DNA from: Dipteris shenzhenensis
Taxonomy: Eukaryota > Polypodiophyta > Polypodiopsida > Gleicheniales
Direction: 5' to 3' (one strand)
DNA length: 64,000 bases
Assembly (NCBI GenBank): GCA_047967505.1
Contig: CM106538.1
Position numbers and translations under genes: made by a program
Shown here: positions 31,274-42,495 of the stretch, in pieces
How the letters are laid out: each line of letters opens with the position of its first letter
Position numbering within the stretch: the first letter of the stretch is position 1
Notes under the pieces: generated by a model
Seen by the model: only the letters and a program-made list of their open reading frames with translations
Databases searched by the model: none
Told to the model about the DNA's origin: nothing

Positions 31274-34200
31274 TCACACCCCTTTAATGGGAATGTCCTT
31301 CCTCTTAGTCAAACCAAGAGCTTGTCGGTGTTTCTCAAAAAGCTCTTTACCGAGTGGTTTGGTAAAGATATCTACAACATTCTCTTTGCTATCACAATGC
31401 TGTAGTGTGATGTCACCAAGTAACACTCTTTCTCTGATGAAGTGCTCTTTGACATCAATGTGCTTTGTCCTGGAGTGATATACTTGATTCTTGGCCAAGT
31501 ATATTGCTGTTGGATTTGATTCATCAAAGTAATCTATTTCTGACAATAGTCTTCTGAGCCATATAGCCTGACATGCACCTGCTAGTGAGTGCTCCATATG
31601 TTGCTTTAGTCGAAGACAAAGAAATAGTTGGCTGTTTGTTTGACAACCATGATATAGCACTTTGACCAAGGAAAAATGCATATCCTTGTGTGGATCTCTT
31701 GGTCTCATGATCTCCGGCATAGTCACTGTCACAGTATTCATCCAACCATGGATGACTTCCTCTGTATTCTATGCCAAACTGTCTAGTACCTCTGATGTAT
31801 CTCAAGACTCTTTTGGCTGCATTCCAATGAGTCTGTTTTGGATTTGCCATGAACTATGCAAGTGAGCTTCCTGCATAACAAATATCTGGTAGTGTGATAG
31901 TCAGATATATAAGAGATCCAATGAGCTGCCCGTAGTAGCTATCATTGACCGTAGGCTTTTTTGAATCTTTTGCAAGTTTCAAACTCTATTGGGAGTGGTT
32001 GCAATCTTGCAATTTGCCATATGAAACTTCTTCAGGAGACTGTGCACATATTTGAGCTGAGCTAGTACACATTCCATCTGCTAAGTGTCACTAGTGATAT
32101 CAAGAACTGTATGGAATCCATTTTTGCTACTAGAGCATAAGTCTCATCATAATCTTGACCATATTGCTGTGCAAATCCTTTTCCAACTAGCCTGGCTTTG
32201 TATCTTTGAATACTTCCATCTAGATTGTACTTCACTTTCTATACCCATTTGTTTGCTATGGCCTTCTTTCCTGGTGGAAGGTTGCATAATTCCCAAGTAT
32301 TATTCTTGTACAAAGCATCCATTTTTTCATTCATAGCAGTTTTCCATTCTGGCTTGTCTACTACATCTTTGAAGTACATTGGCTCTTCTGTAGCCATGGT
32401 GGTAGTCATAAGAGCATAGTTGGTGGTTTCAACCTGAATTGCTTTGCCTTTATGAGCATATGTCAATTTGGCTAGTGGTTTGCTTTCCCTAGTAAACCAT
32501 TTGAGCTGCTATGGCTCTGCTTGGGACGTTTCTGGCAATTCTTGCTCTTCTTCATCAACCATTTCTGTAGATGACCGTGAAATCGGTGCATCTATCTCCT
32601 GTGTGTTTGAGGTTTTCCATTCTGATTCCTCATCAAAGATTACATCTTTGGAGATAATGACCTTACGGTTGATGGGATCATACAACTTGTATGCTCTACT
32701 TTCTTCATTGTAGCCAACCATGATGCATTTGCGTGACTTCACATCCAAATTCCTACGTGATGACCATCACGTATGTGGGCATATGCTATGCAACCAAATA
32801 TGCGGAGATGCCCAATGTGTGGCTTGTGTCCTATGAATGCTTCATAAGGTGTCATACCCTGAAGTGGTTGGGTAGGAAGCCGATTAAGCAATAGTTTATA
32901 GTGGCTATTTCTTCTGCCCAATACTGATTCAAAAGATGCTTCTCACTAAGCATTGCTCTAGCACTGTCTGCTAAAGTACCATTATTCCTTTCTGCTCTTG
33001 CATTCTGCTGAGGAGTATCTGCACAAGTGAATTGTCTTCGAATGCCATGATTTTTGCAAAAGTTCATGAATGCTGAAGACATGTATTCACCTTCTCTATC
33101 TGATCTCATGACTTTGATCTTTTTGCCTATTTGGTTGTCTACCATGGCTTTGAATTCTTGAAATCTAGAAAATAGTTTAGATTTCTCTTTCAAAAAATAG
33201 ACCCAACAATATTTGCTGTAGTCATCGATGAAAGTCAAGTAGTAAAGTGAACCATTGATGCTGCGGGTTCGGGCATAACCCCATACATTTGTATATATCA
33301 AATCAAGAATACCTCATGCTTGAGAGGTGCTTCTACCAAAGTTGGTTTGCTTTTGTTTGCCGAAGCAACATGCTTCACAATCTTTTCCAAGAAACTGTAG
33401 CTTTGGAATTCTGATTGCCATATTCTGATTCCTGAGATCCAGCAAGCTCTTGAAATTGACATGACCATATCTCTTGTGCCATTTTGCAGATAGTGGCATC
33501 TGTTGTGGTTGAGCTGACATGGCATGCTTATTTGGTACTGTAGCTAGCATTCTGTACAAGCATCCTTCCTTGACACCTTTTCCTACTAGAGCTGAAATCT
33601 TCTAGATTTTCTCTGATAGTGCATTGATCTTTGTTGAAGATGACTCGGTGGTTGTGTTCCATCATTTGACCTACTAAGAGGAGGTTATTGCTGAGCTTCA
33701 GAACGTAGAGTACATCTTTCACCAATCCTTTCGTACCAATGAAATTGTTCATAGGGATAATGCCGGTCCCTTGAACTAGATTCGGTGTATTATCTACTGC
33801 TGTGTAGATGACATTCTTTTGACCTTCTAATGGTTTCATCTTTGTGAACCATTCTTGATGATTTGTCATGTGAGATGATGCACCACTATCGATGTATGAA
33901 GGATCTTGATCTACTTGGTCGACTTGATACAGCTGAAATCCTCTTTTGGATTGCAATTAGTGTCTAGGTACACGTCTAGGTACACTGTATCAATCTTTTG
34001 CATTTCCTCGTTTGCAAGAAACATATTCCCATGTTCATTTGCAAAATGATTGTAACTAGAATTTCCACCACGGTGATTTCCTCCTCTGTGGAAATTCCCT
34101 CGATTGCTACTGGATTGATGGCCTTGGTCGTACTACTTCTTGCGGCAATCTCTTTCATAGTGTCCAAACTTATGACATTAGTTGCATTGGATGTTTGGCA

Positions 34201-35081
34201 CGTTGGTGGATGCATCCCCTTGTCCTTGGAATCTTGCTCGATTGGAATGATTTCCTCTTTGCTGATTCTGATGTTGCTGAGGATGATGCTGATTTTGTTG
34301 ATGATGACCACTTCGCTGGAATGATCTACCTCTACCTCTGCCTCTGCCTCTGCTTCTGTCTGAAGCTATGAATGCCAGATCATTAGAATGACCTTTGCGT
34401 GCATGAATGGCTTGCATCCTCAATTCTTCACCAAGTAAGACTGACTGAAGCTCTTCTAGTGTTGGTATTTTCCATTGAATGGCAATACTCTAGACTAGAT
34501 TCTCGTATCCCTCTCCTAGTCCATTCAGGATGACTTGAACCATTTCTGTTGGGTTCAAAGTCTCTCCTGCTGCTACGAGTTGATTGTTGTAGTGTTTGAT
34601 CCTGAGTATTTAAGCATGATCGGTTTTGTTGTTGTTGCAAAAACTTTGGTGGATTTGGTTTCTCAATGTGAGAACTCGTAGAGAGCTGCGAACATATCCC
34701 ATGCTTCTTTCGATGTCTTGACGGTGTTGAGTTGTCCTAGCATGACATTTTGCACATTCTGCTTGATCAGATGATATGCATACTTATCTTTCTGATCCCA
34801 TTCTGCCTGTGCTTGGGCAATGGCAGAATCTGCTACAGGTGCAGAAACTATTTGTGTAGCTGGAGATTCCGCTGTAGATCTTGCTGCTGGTGTCGCGACA
34901 ACAGGTGGCGTAGAGCTACCACTAGCTGTGGATCGTGCAATGGTCTAGGTGTAGATCCATCAACATACTCCCATTTGTCTTGAAGTACAAGAATGGTCTC
35001 CATTCAGTATTTTCATGTGCCATAATTGGAGTTGCCTAGCTTAGCATATGCCTTTGGATTGAGGTTGCTAGTTGTAGACAT
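31274..35081 (-). pseudogene. Copia gag-pol, internally deleted and broken
   Basis: Order on the minus strand: gag from ATG 35,081 (STTSNLNPKAYAKLG), an Arg/Gly and Gln/His-rich stretch near 34,180-34,370 (SRGRGRGRGRSFQRSG), then a zinc knuckle with a stop inside it (CN*CHKFGHYERDC). The protease has YIDSGASSHM, the integrase zinc region WHKRYGHVN and CEACCFGKQ, and the integrase core TFIDDYSKYCW, MRSDREGEY and TPQQNARAERN. The reverse transcriptase is only a start (NNTWELCNLPPGKKAIANKW, KARLVGKGFAQQYG) joined to a late segment (AQLKYVHSLLKKFHMANCK). RNase H has CDSDYAGDHETKRS but its glutamate motif is altered (SSTKATYGA), and the end reads KENVVDIFTKPLG. It cannot transpose by itself. Confidence 0.9.
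32085..32125 (-). other. Deletion junction removing the reverse-transcriptase catalytic segment
   Basis: Minus-strand translation passes from AKMDSIQ, which in copia precedes the NAFLNG and YVDD motifs, directly into a segment normally found after YVDD (SDT, QMECVLAQLKYVHSL). About 150 codons including the active site are missing. The neighbouring bases show no large repeat. Confidence 0.7.
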
Positions 35082-35261
35082 GGTGCAAGAAATGTACTCA
35101 AAGTGTCGTGAAAATCATTGTTTGAATCAACTGCAAAACACTAACTATGGCAAGTGAAATCTAAACTGTCGATGAAGGTAGACTGCAACATATAATCCGA
35201 TCTAAATTACAAGGCTTGTGGCAAATGATGTCGGGAATAGCCAAGAGGCTTTACAAGGCTA

Positions 35262-35755
35262 AAATGTTGTGCACAATGCCGTCAGCACAGTCCCCTATGG
35301 AGAGGTAGCTGTTCCTGACAGGGGGCTGTGCTGATTGGACAGCTAAGGTGGCACAGGATGACCTAACCCAGTGTCATGATGACCCAACCATGGTCAGGCT
35401 GACTAACCTAGGGTATGGTTCACTAACCTAGGGTCAGGTTGACCAGGGTCAATTGATGACCTGTTAGATGATGTGGCAGAGGATTGTGCTTGTTGATGTG
35501 GTAAGACATGGCTGAAATGTTGTGCACAATGCCGTCAGCACAGTCCCCTGTGGAGAGGTAATTGTTCTTGATAGGGGACTGTGCTGACTGGATAGCTAAG
35601 GTGGCACAAGATGACCTAACCCAGTGTCATGCTGACCCAACCAGGCTGACTAACCTAGGGTATGGTTCACTAGCCTAGGGTTGGGTTGACCAGGGTCAGT
35701 TGATGATCTGTCAGATGATGTGGCAGAGGACTGTGCTTGTTGATGTGGTAAGACA
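35262..35755 (-). repeat. 253-bp tandem duplication in the copia leader
   Basis: Copies start AAATGTTGTGCACAATGCCG at 35,262 and 35,515. Both run through CTAACCTAGGGTATGGTTCA to GATGTGGTAAGACA. Each copy holds the same inverted repeat, so the leader carries two like hairpins. Confidence 0.85.
35534..35588. repeat. 16-bp perfect inverted repeat (hairpin)
   Basis: GTCAGCACAGTCCCCT at 35,534-35,549 and AGGGGACTGTGCTGAC at 35,573-35,588 are exact reverse complements around a 23-base loop. The first copy of the duplication (from 35,281) keeps the stem with changes that still allow pairing in RNA. Confidence 0.85.
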
Positions 35756-36140
35756 CGTGGCACTACTGACGTGGTAGTGCCAAATGATGTGGCAGGTGAC
35801 TAGGACTACTGATGTGGCCCTTTGATGACATGGCCACCTTGCTGATGTGGTTGAGATGACCTAGCTGCTGACATGTCAAATTGGGTTACCACATGGCAGT
35901 CAGTTGTGATGTGGCATGTGGATAAGGTGTGCCACCTAAGCAGTGATGTGGTAGATAAGAGGGCCACGTGCCACGTGTCACTATGTGAACCAAACCTTAG
36001 AAGGAGGGGGTGAATGGTGTGGCAGAGTTATTTGCCACGTGTTGTTCTTTTGGAGGGCAGAATCTTCTGAAATTTTGATGGAATCTTTCAGATTCCGTCA
36101 TCTTCCCTATGTTGAGACGTTGTCTTTGCTTTGCAGTCGT
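35756..36140. repeat. Degenerate 'gatgtggca' repeats
   Basis: Short phrases such as 'gatgtggcag', 'gacgtggta' and 'ccacgtgtcac' recur, with several CACGTG cores. The same kind of sequence fills 26,940-27,290 in the coding-poor element. GGAATCTTTCAGATTCC near 36,085 is a small palindrome also present, in altered form, near 27,500. Confidence 0.5.
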
Positions 36141-37709
36141 GCGTAGGGAGCTCCACGGGTGGAGACATGGGCCGTGAGCTCTACTGTTGGAGATGGAGGC
36201 TTTACAGGTCGTTGCTACAAGGGCTTGGCTGTGAGCCGTTTGGAGAGACGCCGTTGTAGCAGAGCCTTCAATGGAGCATTGGAGAGCTGCCTGGTTGCTA
36301 GCTCTGTAGTTGAGAGCTTGGAAGGCCTTGGAGAAGCGTCGACTGGGGCTGGAGCCCTAGTTGCTACAGGTAGCCGGTAGTAGTGTAGTTGACAGAAGGT
36401 CATTGAGCGTTGAAGGTTTGCTAGCTATTGATAGTCGAGTAGTTGGAGGCATCACTGAAGGAGTCCTTGCTACAGTCGTAGCATCTGCTGAAGTGTGTCC
36501 TACAAAAGGTTGAAGCATGTTGCGCCTTGGAGCTAAGGTGCTAGCTAGGGAGCCGATTGAAGGAGCCATCGGTGGGTTGGCCTTAGAGGCATTGCATGTT
36601 GGAGTAGTTGAGTCGTTGTAGAGAGGCGACTGTTGAAAGAAGGCACTGTAGACTATAGATGGCATGGAGGAAGGTCGTGTAGATGCTACCATTGATTCGT
36701 TGCTCCTTGAAGGAGTTGCCAGTCGGGGTTGCTGGTTGCTCGTTATGGTGGAGGCTACAGGCTATTAGAGCAGTCGGGTGGCTGGGTTAGTGGAGCTCCA
36801 GCCTTTGCTAGGTGTTGGTGGAGCCGTCGGTGCAGTTGGAGAGTCATAAGGATGCAGGATTTGGAGTAGTTGCTTAGGCTATGGCGCTGAGCTTTGGGCT
36901 CCCTCTCCCTCTCGAAAGCATTTTCTCTCAAGAAGTGAATCGAAGATCTCTCACCAGAAGGATAGAATGGAAGAATCACTTATAAAATGAAACCTCTCTC
37001 AAAGAACTGAATGAATAGATCGAAATGGATGGAAATCTCTTCCTCCTCTCAGCAGAAATCTCTCTTTCTCTCTCAGAATGAACAAGAGATCTCAAGGAAA
37101 TCTTTCTCTCTCTCACTCAATGGACGGGAATTCCTCACATGAATATAATTTTTTCAAGAATGAATGAACCAAAATCTTTCATCAATGGAATGAAAGAATG
37201 GAAGCACTCAATCTCTCAATCTAGATTTTCACTAATGATTGAGTTCTACAAGCATATACAATACACTTAGAGAATACTAAAATGCCAAGGAGCCTTTGAG
37301 AAGGAGGCTATGAACACATTGTTTTTTTAAAGCTTTTATGAACATATATGAAATAAGAATAGAATGCATTGTAATATAGCTTCTTCTAAATGGATTGAAG
37401 TAGTATTTCATAAAAGCATGTGTGTACCTAGTGGGTTGGAGTTTAATAGCAATTATAAGTAGTAATTCCCTAAACCAATGTGTGTAGTTATTAGCTATAC
37501 CTATATAATGGTTGAGGTTTAAAGAAAAGAATCAAAGTTTTACTATAAGAACACTGAAAAGCTACACATTGCACCTTTGTGGTTTAAAGACTGTAAAATT
37601 CCTTGAGAAAATAGTTGTCACAAGATATAGGCACAACTTGAATGATAATGTTGTGTTGCAAGCATGCCAATGGGCCATATGAACCTTTGTTTCAAGTACA
37701 TGCTTTACA
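36141..37709. other. No gene recognised; probable remainder of the copia leader, then A/T-rich flank
   Basis: 36,150-36,850 is G-rich with loose 'ggagttgttg' repeats. 36,960-37,200 has 'tctctc' and 'gaatgaatgg' phrases. No primer site and no partner for the 30.7-31.2 kb LTR could be found here, so the 5' end of that element is not located. Confidence 0.35.
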
Positions 37710-37789
37710 CACTACAAGGATTGGCCCCATTTTTTATGCTTATATCGATGCAAATTACATTGGAATATTTTTTTTAAAACTGCAAAGCA

Positions 37790-37909
37790 TCGATATTACC
37801 ATCCATATTACTGTCGATGATAAGAAAACGTCGATATTAGCCTCCATATTATCATCAATATTAACATCGATAAAGCATATTTTGATGCTAATATGGATGG
37901 TAATATCGA
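37790..37909. repeat. 21-bp perfect inverted repeat in the CACTA subterminal region
   Basis: Left arm 37,790-37,810 (TCGATATTACCATCCATATTA); the right arm 37,889-37,909 is its exact reverse complement. Confidence 0.85.
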
Positions 37910-38212
37910 CTCTGAGAACAATTTATTGACGCTATCACAGAAACCCGAAGCTATTTTGACGTAAATATCCATGCTTTTTTTTTAGGGGCAAAATTTTTAA
38001 AGGGCAAATTAGGGCTTTTTTAGCCCTAATCTACCCTTCTATAAAAGGTTTGTATACAATGTACTGGCCAGTTTGAGTGTAAAAGTTTCTATATTCTTTT
38101 CAATTTGAGTACAAAATCTCATGTTTTCTGTGAGTACAATTATTATATTCTCTTGCACTTTCTATATCCAACTACTCTACCCTACTGATATGTACATCAT
38201 ATTTACTCTAGC

Positions 38213-38376
38213 CTAGTCACTGCTACTGTCCTCATCATTGCTCATATCCTCCTCATTGCTCTGGCCACCCTCCTCATCTCTCTTACCCTCCTCCTCGTCA
38301 TCGTCCCCTCCGCCTCTTGCCTCTCCAGCTTCGGCATCCTCTTGGCGAGCTTGTTGCAAGTACTCATCTCCATCAT
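38213..38376 (-). pseudogene. CACTA element: acidic C-terminal exon
   Basis: After an AG acceptor at 38,377-38,378 the frame reads DDGDEYLQQARQEDAEAG, then a long Asp/Glu run, and ends NDEDSSSD with TAG at 38,213. Acidic C-termini of this kind are common in Ptta-type proteins. Confidence 0.5.
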
Positions 38377-38672
38377 CTTATTCAAGAACCATGTGTCAAA
38401 GGTTAGCATATATGTAATAGTTGTTCAAATTGAGCATCTAAAGAGAAATGGGTGTAGTAACTTCTTACATTCAAAAAGGGGACAAATTCCCTGCTTGCTT
38501 CACAATAGTCGAATAAGGCTTTTGTATCATAGTCATATGCATATGAGTACTCCTTTATGCACTGTCTACCCATTTTCATTTCCTAACATTAGAAGCATCT
38601 ATGTTAATTTCATGATTTAGCCCAAGCATTCCCAAAATACATGCAGAAAGAAGTGAAAGAATAGGTACTTAC

Positions 38673-39047
38673 AAAAAAATGATTCTTCCCACCCGAGCCC
38701 AGATGCGATTGGCCCACTTTACTCTTCCTTGCAGCAGCAATAGCTGCCTACCTCTGCTAGTCATACTTCTTTGGAGTCTTGAGTTATTTCTTTATAATCT
38801 TCCAATTGTCATTATGGACCCACGAAGGCTTTGAATCCTTTGCCTTTGCTTTTTTGCGGATTTGGTCTTTCTGTGATTTCAAAGCAGTAGCCATCTTGTT
38901 CAACATCCACCTAGAGTCAAACTCTAGGTTCTCACTTGGGACTCGGAACTCCTTCCTTAGTGTCTTCAAGATGTAATCTTTTTTTTTTTGGGTGCTGGTG
39001 TCAAAAATCCATGACCACCTTCTTGAATTCACTTGAACAGAGGCCAT
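38673..39047 (-). pseudogene. CACTA element: Ptta/En-Spm transposase-associated exon
   Basis: From ATG 39,047: MASVQVNSRRWSWIFDTSTQ, KKKDYILKTLRKEFRVP and DSRWMLNKMATALKSQKD. In-frame stops follow (38,784 and two more), then AAIAAARKSKVGQSHLGSGG before a GTAAGT donor at 38,667-38,672. The order 'W...KK..IL..LR..FRVP...LNKM...LK' and then 'AR..K..G..H..GG' is the plant Transposase_24 (Ptta) pattern. Three stops mark it as dead. Confidence 0.6.
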
Positions 39048-39204
39048 GCATGTGGTTAATTAGACACTTACCTCTCTTATCCACTATTTCATACTCCTTA
39101 TTAACTGAATAGGGGAGGGTGGTGGATGTTTGGGAGCCTGCTTGAGAACACTCAGTGACACTCGTTGTACTTGAGCCTGAGCACCAGCATCAATTCCTCT
39201 CATT

Positions 39205-39228
39205 CTCTCTCTCTCTCTCTCTCTCTCC
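39205..39228. repeat. (TC)n microsatellite
   Basis: About twelve TC units. Confidence 0.9.
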
Positions 39229-39455
39229 TGAGTACCTCCCTGAGTGGTGCCCTAGGAGATCTCAATAGAATTTGGTGGACCCGACTTTCACTGCCTCTCC
39301 TCTTTGAACTCCCAAAGGATTCAGTTTCTATCCTTCGGATCAATACGCATGAGTAGTTTGCATGCTTTCTATGTGCTACTACCAGTGGTAGTATCATCGG
39401 TCCCTATCTTTCGACTACCCCATCCACTTATCATCCTTCACGGAGGTAGAAGAGA

Positions 39456-39745
39456 TTTTAAGCATGGAAAAGAAAGGAAAGAGAGGGAGGAGATGGAAAG
39501 AGGAAGAGAGAGAAGGGAAAGAGGAATAGAGAGGGAAAGAGGGAAGGAAAAGAGAGATGCAAGGAGAGTAAGGAAAGAGTAGGGAAGGAGGGAAAAAGTA
39601 GGGAAGGAGTAGGGAAGGAGGGAAAAAGTAGGGAAGAGTAGGGAAAGAGTAGGGAAGGAGTAGGGAAGGAGGGAATAGAGAGATGCAAGAAGAGTAGGGA
39701 AACAATAGGGAATGAGGAAAAAAGTAGGGAAAAAGGTGGGAAAGG
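39456..39745 (+). repeat. Polypurine tract I, 'ggaaggagtag' minisatellite
   Basis: Almost only A and G on the plus strand for nearly 290 bases, with the unit AGGGAAGGAGTAGGGAAGG repeated irregularly. It is capable of triplex DNA. Frames read Ser/Phe/Pro runs on the minus strand and are artefacts. Confidence 0.85.
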
Positions 39746-39908
39746 GAGAGAAGGGGAGGTTTATGCATATGCTTTAGAGGTGAATGTTTATAATGAGAAG
39801 AAGAATTGCATGCATATGCTTTAGAGGTTTGTCAAGATTCGCCCCACACTTCAAAAAATTGCATGCAAGTCTCCTTCTCATTGTAAACATCCACCTCTAG
39901 ACACATGA

Positions 39909-40252
39909 AATGGAAAGGGGTAGAGGAAGGGGAAAGGGAAAAGGGGAAGGGGAAGGCAAAAGGGGAAAGGGGAAAGGGAAAGGGGAGAGAGGCACTTACT
40001 CAAAAGTTAGGTGGGGCTCTTTTTGTGAACCGCATAGAAAAGCAAGCCTGCACAAATCACTGAACAAAAGAACCCATGAGAAGAGGAAAGGGGAGAGACA
40101 TAGAGGAAAGAGAGGAAAGGGGAGAGACAAGGAAAGGGGAGATGTAGAGAAAGAGAGGAAAGGGAAGAGCTTGGAAGGGGAAGAGAGGAAGGGGAAAGAG
40201 GGAGGAAAGGGGAGAGAGGAACAAGGGAGAGAAGGGGAGAGGGAGGGAATTG
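39909..40252 (+). repeat. Polypurine tract II, 'ggaaaggggagag' minisatellite
   Basis: A second strand-asymmetric A/G region with the unit GGGGAAAGGGGAAAGG and variants. It is interrupted at about 40,000-40,070 by ordinary sequence. Confidence 0.85.
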
Positions 40253-40679
40253 CGTTTTCTATCCCATGACCCTCATTTCCCCATGCCCTCCTCCTCCTCT
40301 TATTTTCCTCTTGCATGTAAAAAACAAGGAAAAAACCTAGAGAAAATAAGATTTGAAAGGAGGAGATAAAACAAGTACAATCATTCTTGGAACTAGAAAT
40401 GCAGGTTCTTTTAAGGCTCTCCTGCCTTTGTCCTTCTGCTCGCAATGTCTTTGACATAAGAAATGGAAGGGAGATGGTTGCAAAGTCTAAAGGGGAGAGA
40501 GTGTGAGGAAAGATTGGTCTTTGAGGGAGAAAAGGGACGTGAAATAGGGAGATTAGGTGTTTTTTGTCCTGACAATGTCGATATTAGCATCAATTGAAAG
40601 CATCAAAAATACAAATATCTACCATAACCTTAATTTTGTTTTAAAAAAAGCTTTGTGTTTGATTCAGTTTTCCAGTTGG
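40253..40679. other. No gene recognised; possible far end of the CACTA remnant
   Basis: TCGATATTAGCATCAATTG at 40,578 repeats the subterminal motif of 37.8-37.9 kb. No terminal TTGTAGTG follows before the copia gag starts. Confidence 0.35.
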
Positions 40680-41554
40680 CTGTCTATTAGTATTTCATAT
40701 TCTACGATTGTGCATATTCAGGATGCAAGCATGCCGAAGGAGGCATGGGATACTTTGACAAAAATGTATAGCACAAATATGCAAGCAAGGGAAATGCAGC
40801 TCAAGCAGGAGTTGCATAATGTACAAAGAGAAAATTGAGCATCAATGACTACCACATGAAGCTGAAAAAGATTGCAGATGCACTTGCTTCTATTGGGTTG
40901 CCAGTGGAAGATGATGATTTAGTTTCTGTGACCTTGAATGGTCTAACAAAGGATTATGCACAATTCTGGACATCCATTGCCATCCGTGAGAATTTTCCTG
41001 ATTTTGAGGAGTTGATTGCTCTTCTAATTTCTAAAGAGCAGAGAAATGGTGGTGCATCTTCTTTAGGAGGAACTTCAAAAGAAGCTGTCTTCTACTCAAA
41101 TGCTAGAAGAGGTAGAGATAGAGGTAGAGCAGGCCAATTTGGAGGCCATGGCAAAAATCATAATATGCAGCAAATTCAAGAAAACTAGTCCTATGGAGGA
41201 GGACGTGGTAACTTTAGAGGCAGGGGGAGCCAAAGAGTTCATGGTCGATGGTAGAGAGGCCAAAATGCAAACAACAATGTTGAATGCTACTACTATGGTA
41301 AAATGGGTCATATGGTTAAAGACTGCTATAAAAAGCAAAATGACATCATGATTGGAAAATCGCAGCAAGGCAATTATGCATCCTCTAGTAGACAGGGTGA
41401 TGATAGAAATGAGCATATGTTTATGGTGCAACACATGACCAATTCTATGACAAGTGCAGAAGAAAGCAATGATGTGTGGTATGTTGACTCAGGTGCATCA
41501 AACCACATGACAAGTCATGTAGAATGGATGCAAGATGCAAGGAAAATGGAAAGG
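40680..41554 (+). pseudogene. Copia gag and protease start, truncated
   Basis: This copy carries IVHIQDAS, KEAWDTLTKMYSTNMQAR, INDYHMKLKKIADAL and FPDFEELIALLISKEQR in two frames (a stop or shift sits at 40,838). An Arg/Gly box follows (RRGRDRGRAGQFGGHGKN), and then a zinc knuckle in another frame whose second cysteine is now tyrosine (ECYYYGKMGHMVKDC). The protease start WYVDSGASNHMTSH is present. At 41,554, just after KMER, homology with the copy at 20.1 kb ends and unrelated minus-strand reverse transcriptase begins. Confidence 0.85.
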
Positions 41555-41564
41555 TCAACCTTAG

Positions 41565-42048
41565 ATTGTTTGAAGTGCATATTTAGCAAGATTTTACTCA
41601 TTCTCTCACACCAAGCTCTTGGAGCTTGCTTCAGCCATACAATGCTTTCCTTAACTTGCACATATGCATAGGATATTTGAGATGTATATATCCTTTGGGC
41701 TGATGCATATAAACCTCCTCATGAAGTGTACCATTCAAGAAAGCATTTTTGACATCCATTTGATATAACTTCCATCTATTTGTGCTTGCCAAAGCAATCA
41801 CGGTCCGTATGGTGGTCATCTTTGCCACCGGGCTGAATCCAACCAATATGTTTGGGCATATCCTTTTGCACAACTAACCTTGCCTTGATCTCTCCACACT
41901 TCCATCCAATTTGCACTTCACTTTATACACCCATTTGCATCCAATAGCTTTCTTTGCTTTTGGGAGTTTGACAAGTGTCCAAGTGTTGTTCTTATCCAAG
42001 GCATCCATTTCTTCATCCATGGTATCCCTCCAATTTGAATTTTTTATA
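41565..42048 (-). pseudogene. Copia reverse transcriptase N-terminal fragment
   Basis: On the minus strand: NSNWRDTMDEEMDALDKNNT, then IGCKWVYKVKCKLDGS, MTTIRTVIALASTNRWKLYQ and MDVKNAFLNGTLHEEVYM. Then KALYG, and after a one-base deletion LKQAPRAW. The catalytic YVDD region is not reached. It lies against the truncated left LTR of the next element. Confidence 0.85.
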
Positions 42049-42050
42049 GC

Positions 42051-42426
42051 CTATTCTGCACCACGGTTCTATCGTGTGGTCGGTGGCCTATTCCGATCCC
42101 CAATCGGCCGTTTTGGGTGAACTGGGTCGGTCACCCAATTGGGTCTAACCGACTACGACTGGTGGCTATATAAGAGCAAGCTCGTGAAACCCATATCATC
42201 ACTAGCTACAGCAACCCTGATTCCTTAGCATCCAGCCTCCATCCTCTACTATTTCTAGCATGCCATCGAAGCTTCTCACACAGGAGCACACGCCTGGGAG
42301 GCAGCACCATCTATTCTATCAGTTCTACAGTAATCAAATTTTTTATTCTCCATACTATCTGCTTTTCTCTCTTGCATACGAGATCCTATTATCTATTGAG
42401 CACAGATGTTGTATTGTTTTCTTACA
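42051..42426 (+). repeat. 5' LTR, left part missing
   Basis: It starts CTATTCTGCACC, homologous to the 3' LTR from about 45,847, and ends GTTTTCTTACA at the primer site. It includes a TATATAA box. Confidence 0.88.
42167..42173 (+). promoter_or_regulatory. TATA box in the 5' LTR
   Basis: GGCTATATAAGAGC, conserved at 45,971-45,977 in the 3' LTR. Confidence 0.65.
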
Positions 42427-42442
42427 TGGTATCAGAGCTTGG
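42427..42442 (+). promoter_or_regulatory. Primer-binding site (initiator Met tRNA)
   Basis: TGGTATCAGAGCTTGG directly after the LTR. Confidence 0.9.
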
Positions 42443-42495
42443 ACTCTAGCAAGAAGATTTGGTAGTGTGTTTTTGTTTGTGAGCAGATTGTGAGA

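Larger units (their letters stand above)
37710..39047 (-). mobile_element. CACTA (En/Spm, Ptta-type) transposon remnant
   Basis: The plus-strand end CACTACAAGG at 37,710 is the classical CACTA terminal sequence, preceded by ACA as a possible 3-bp target duplication. The subterminal zone (37,740-37,920) has repeated TCGATATTA motifs in both directions, a typical transposase-binding layout. On the minus strand the interior encodes two exons of a plant Ptta/En-Spm transposase-associated protein. A matching far end was not found. TCGATATTAGCATCAATT at 40,578 may be the other subterminal region. Confidence 0.6.

Noticed and set aside
39415-39768. Phe/Ser/Pro-rich protein on the minus strand
   Set aside because: A direct translation of a polypurine minisatellite.
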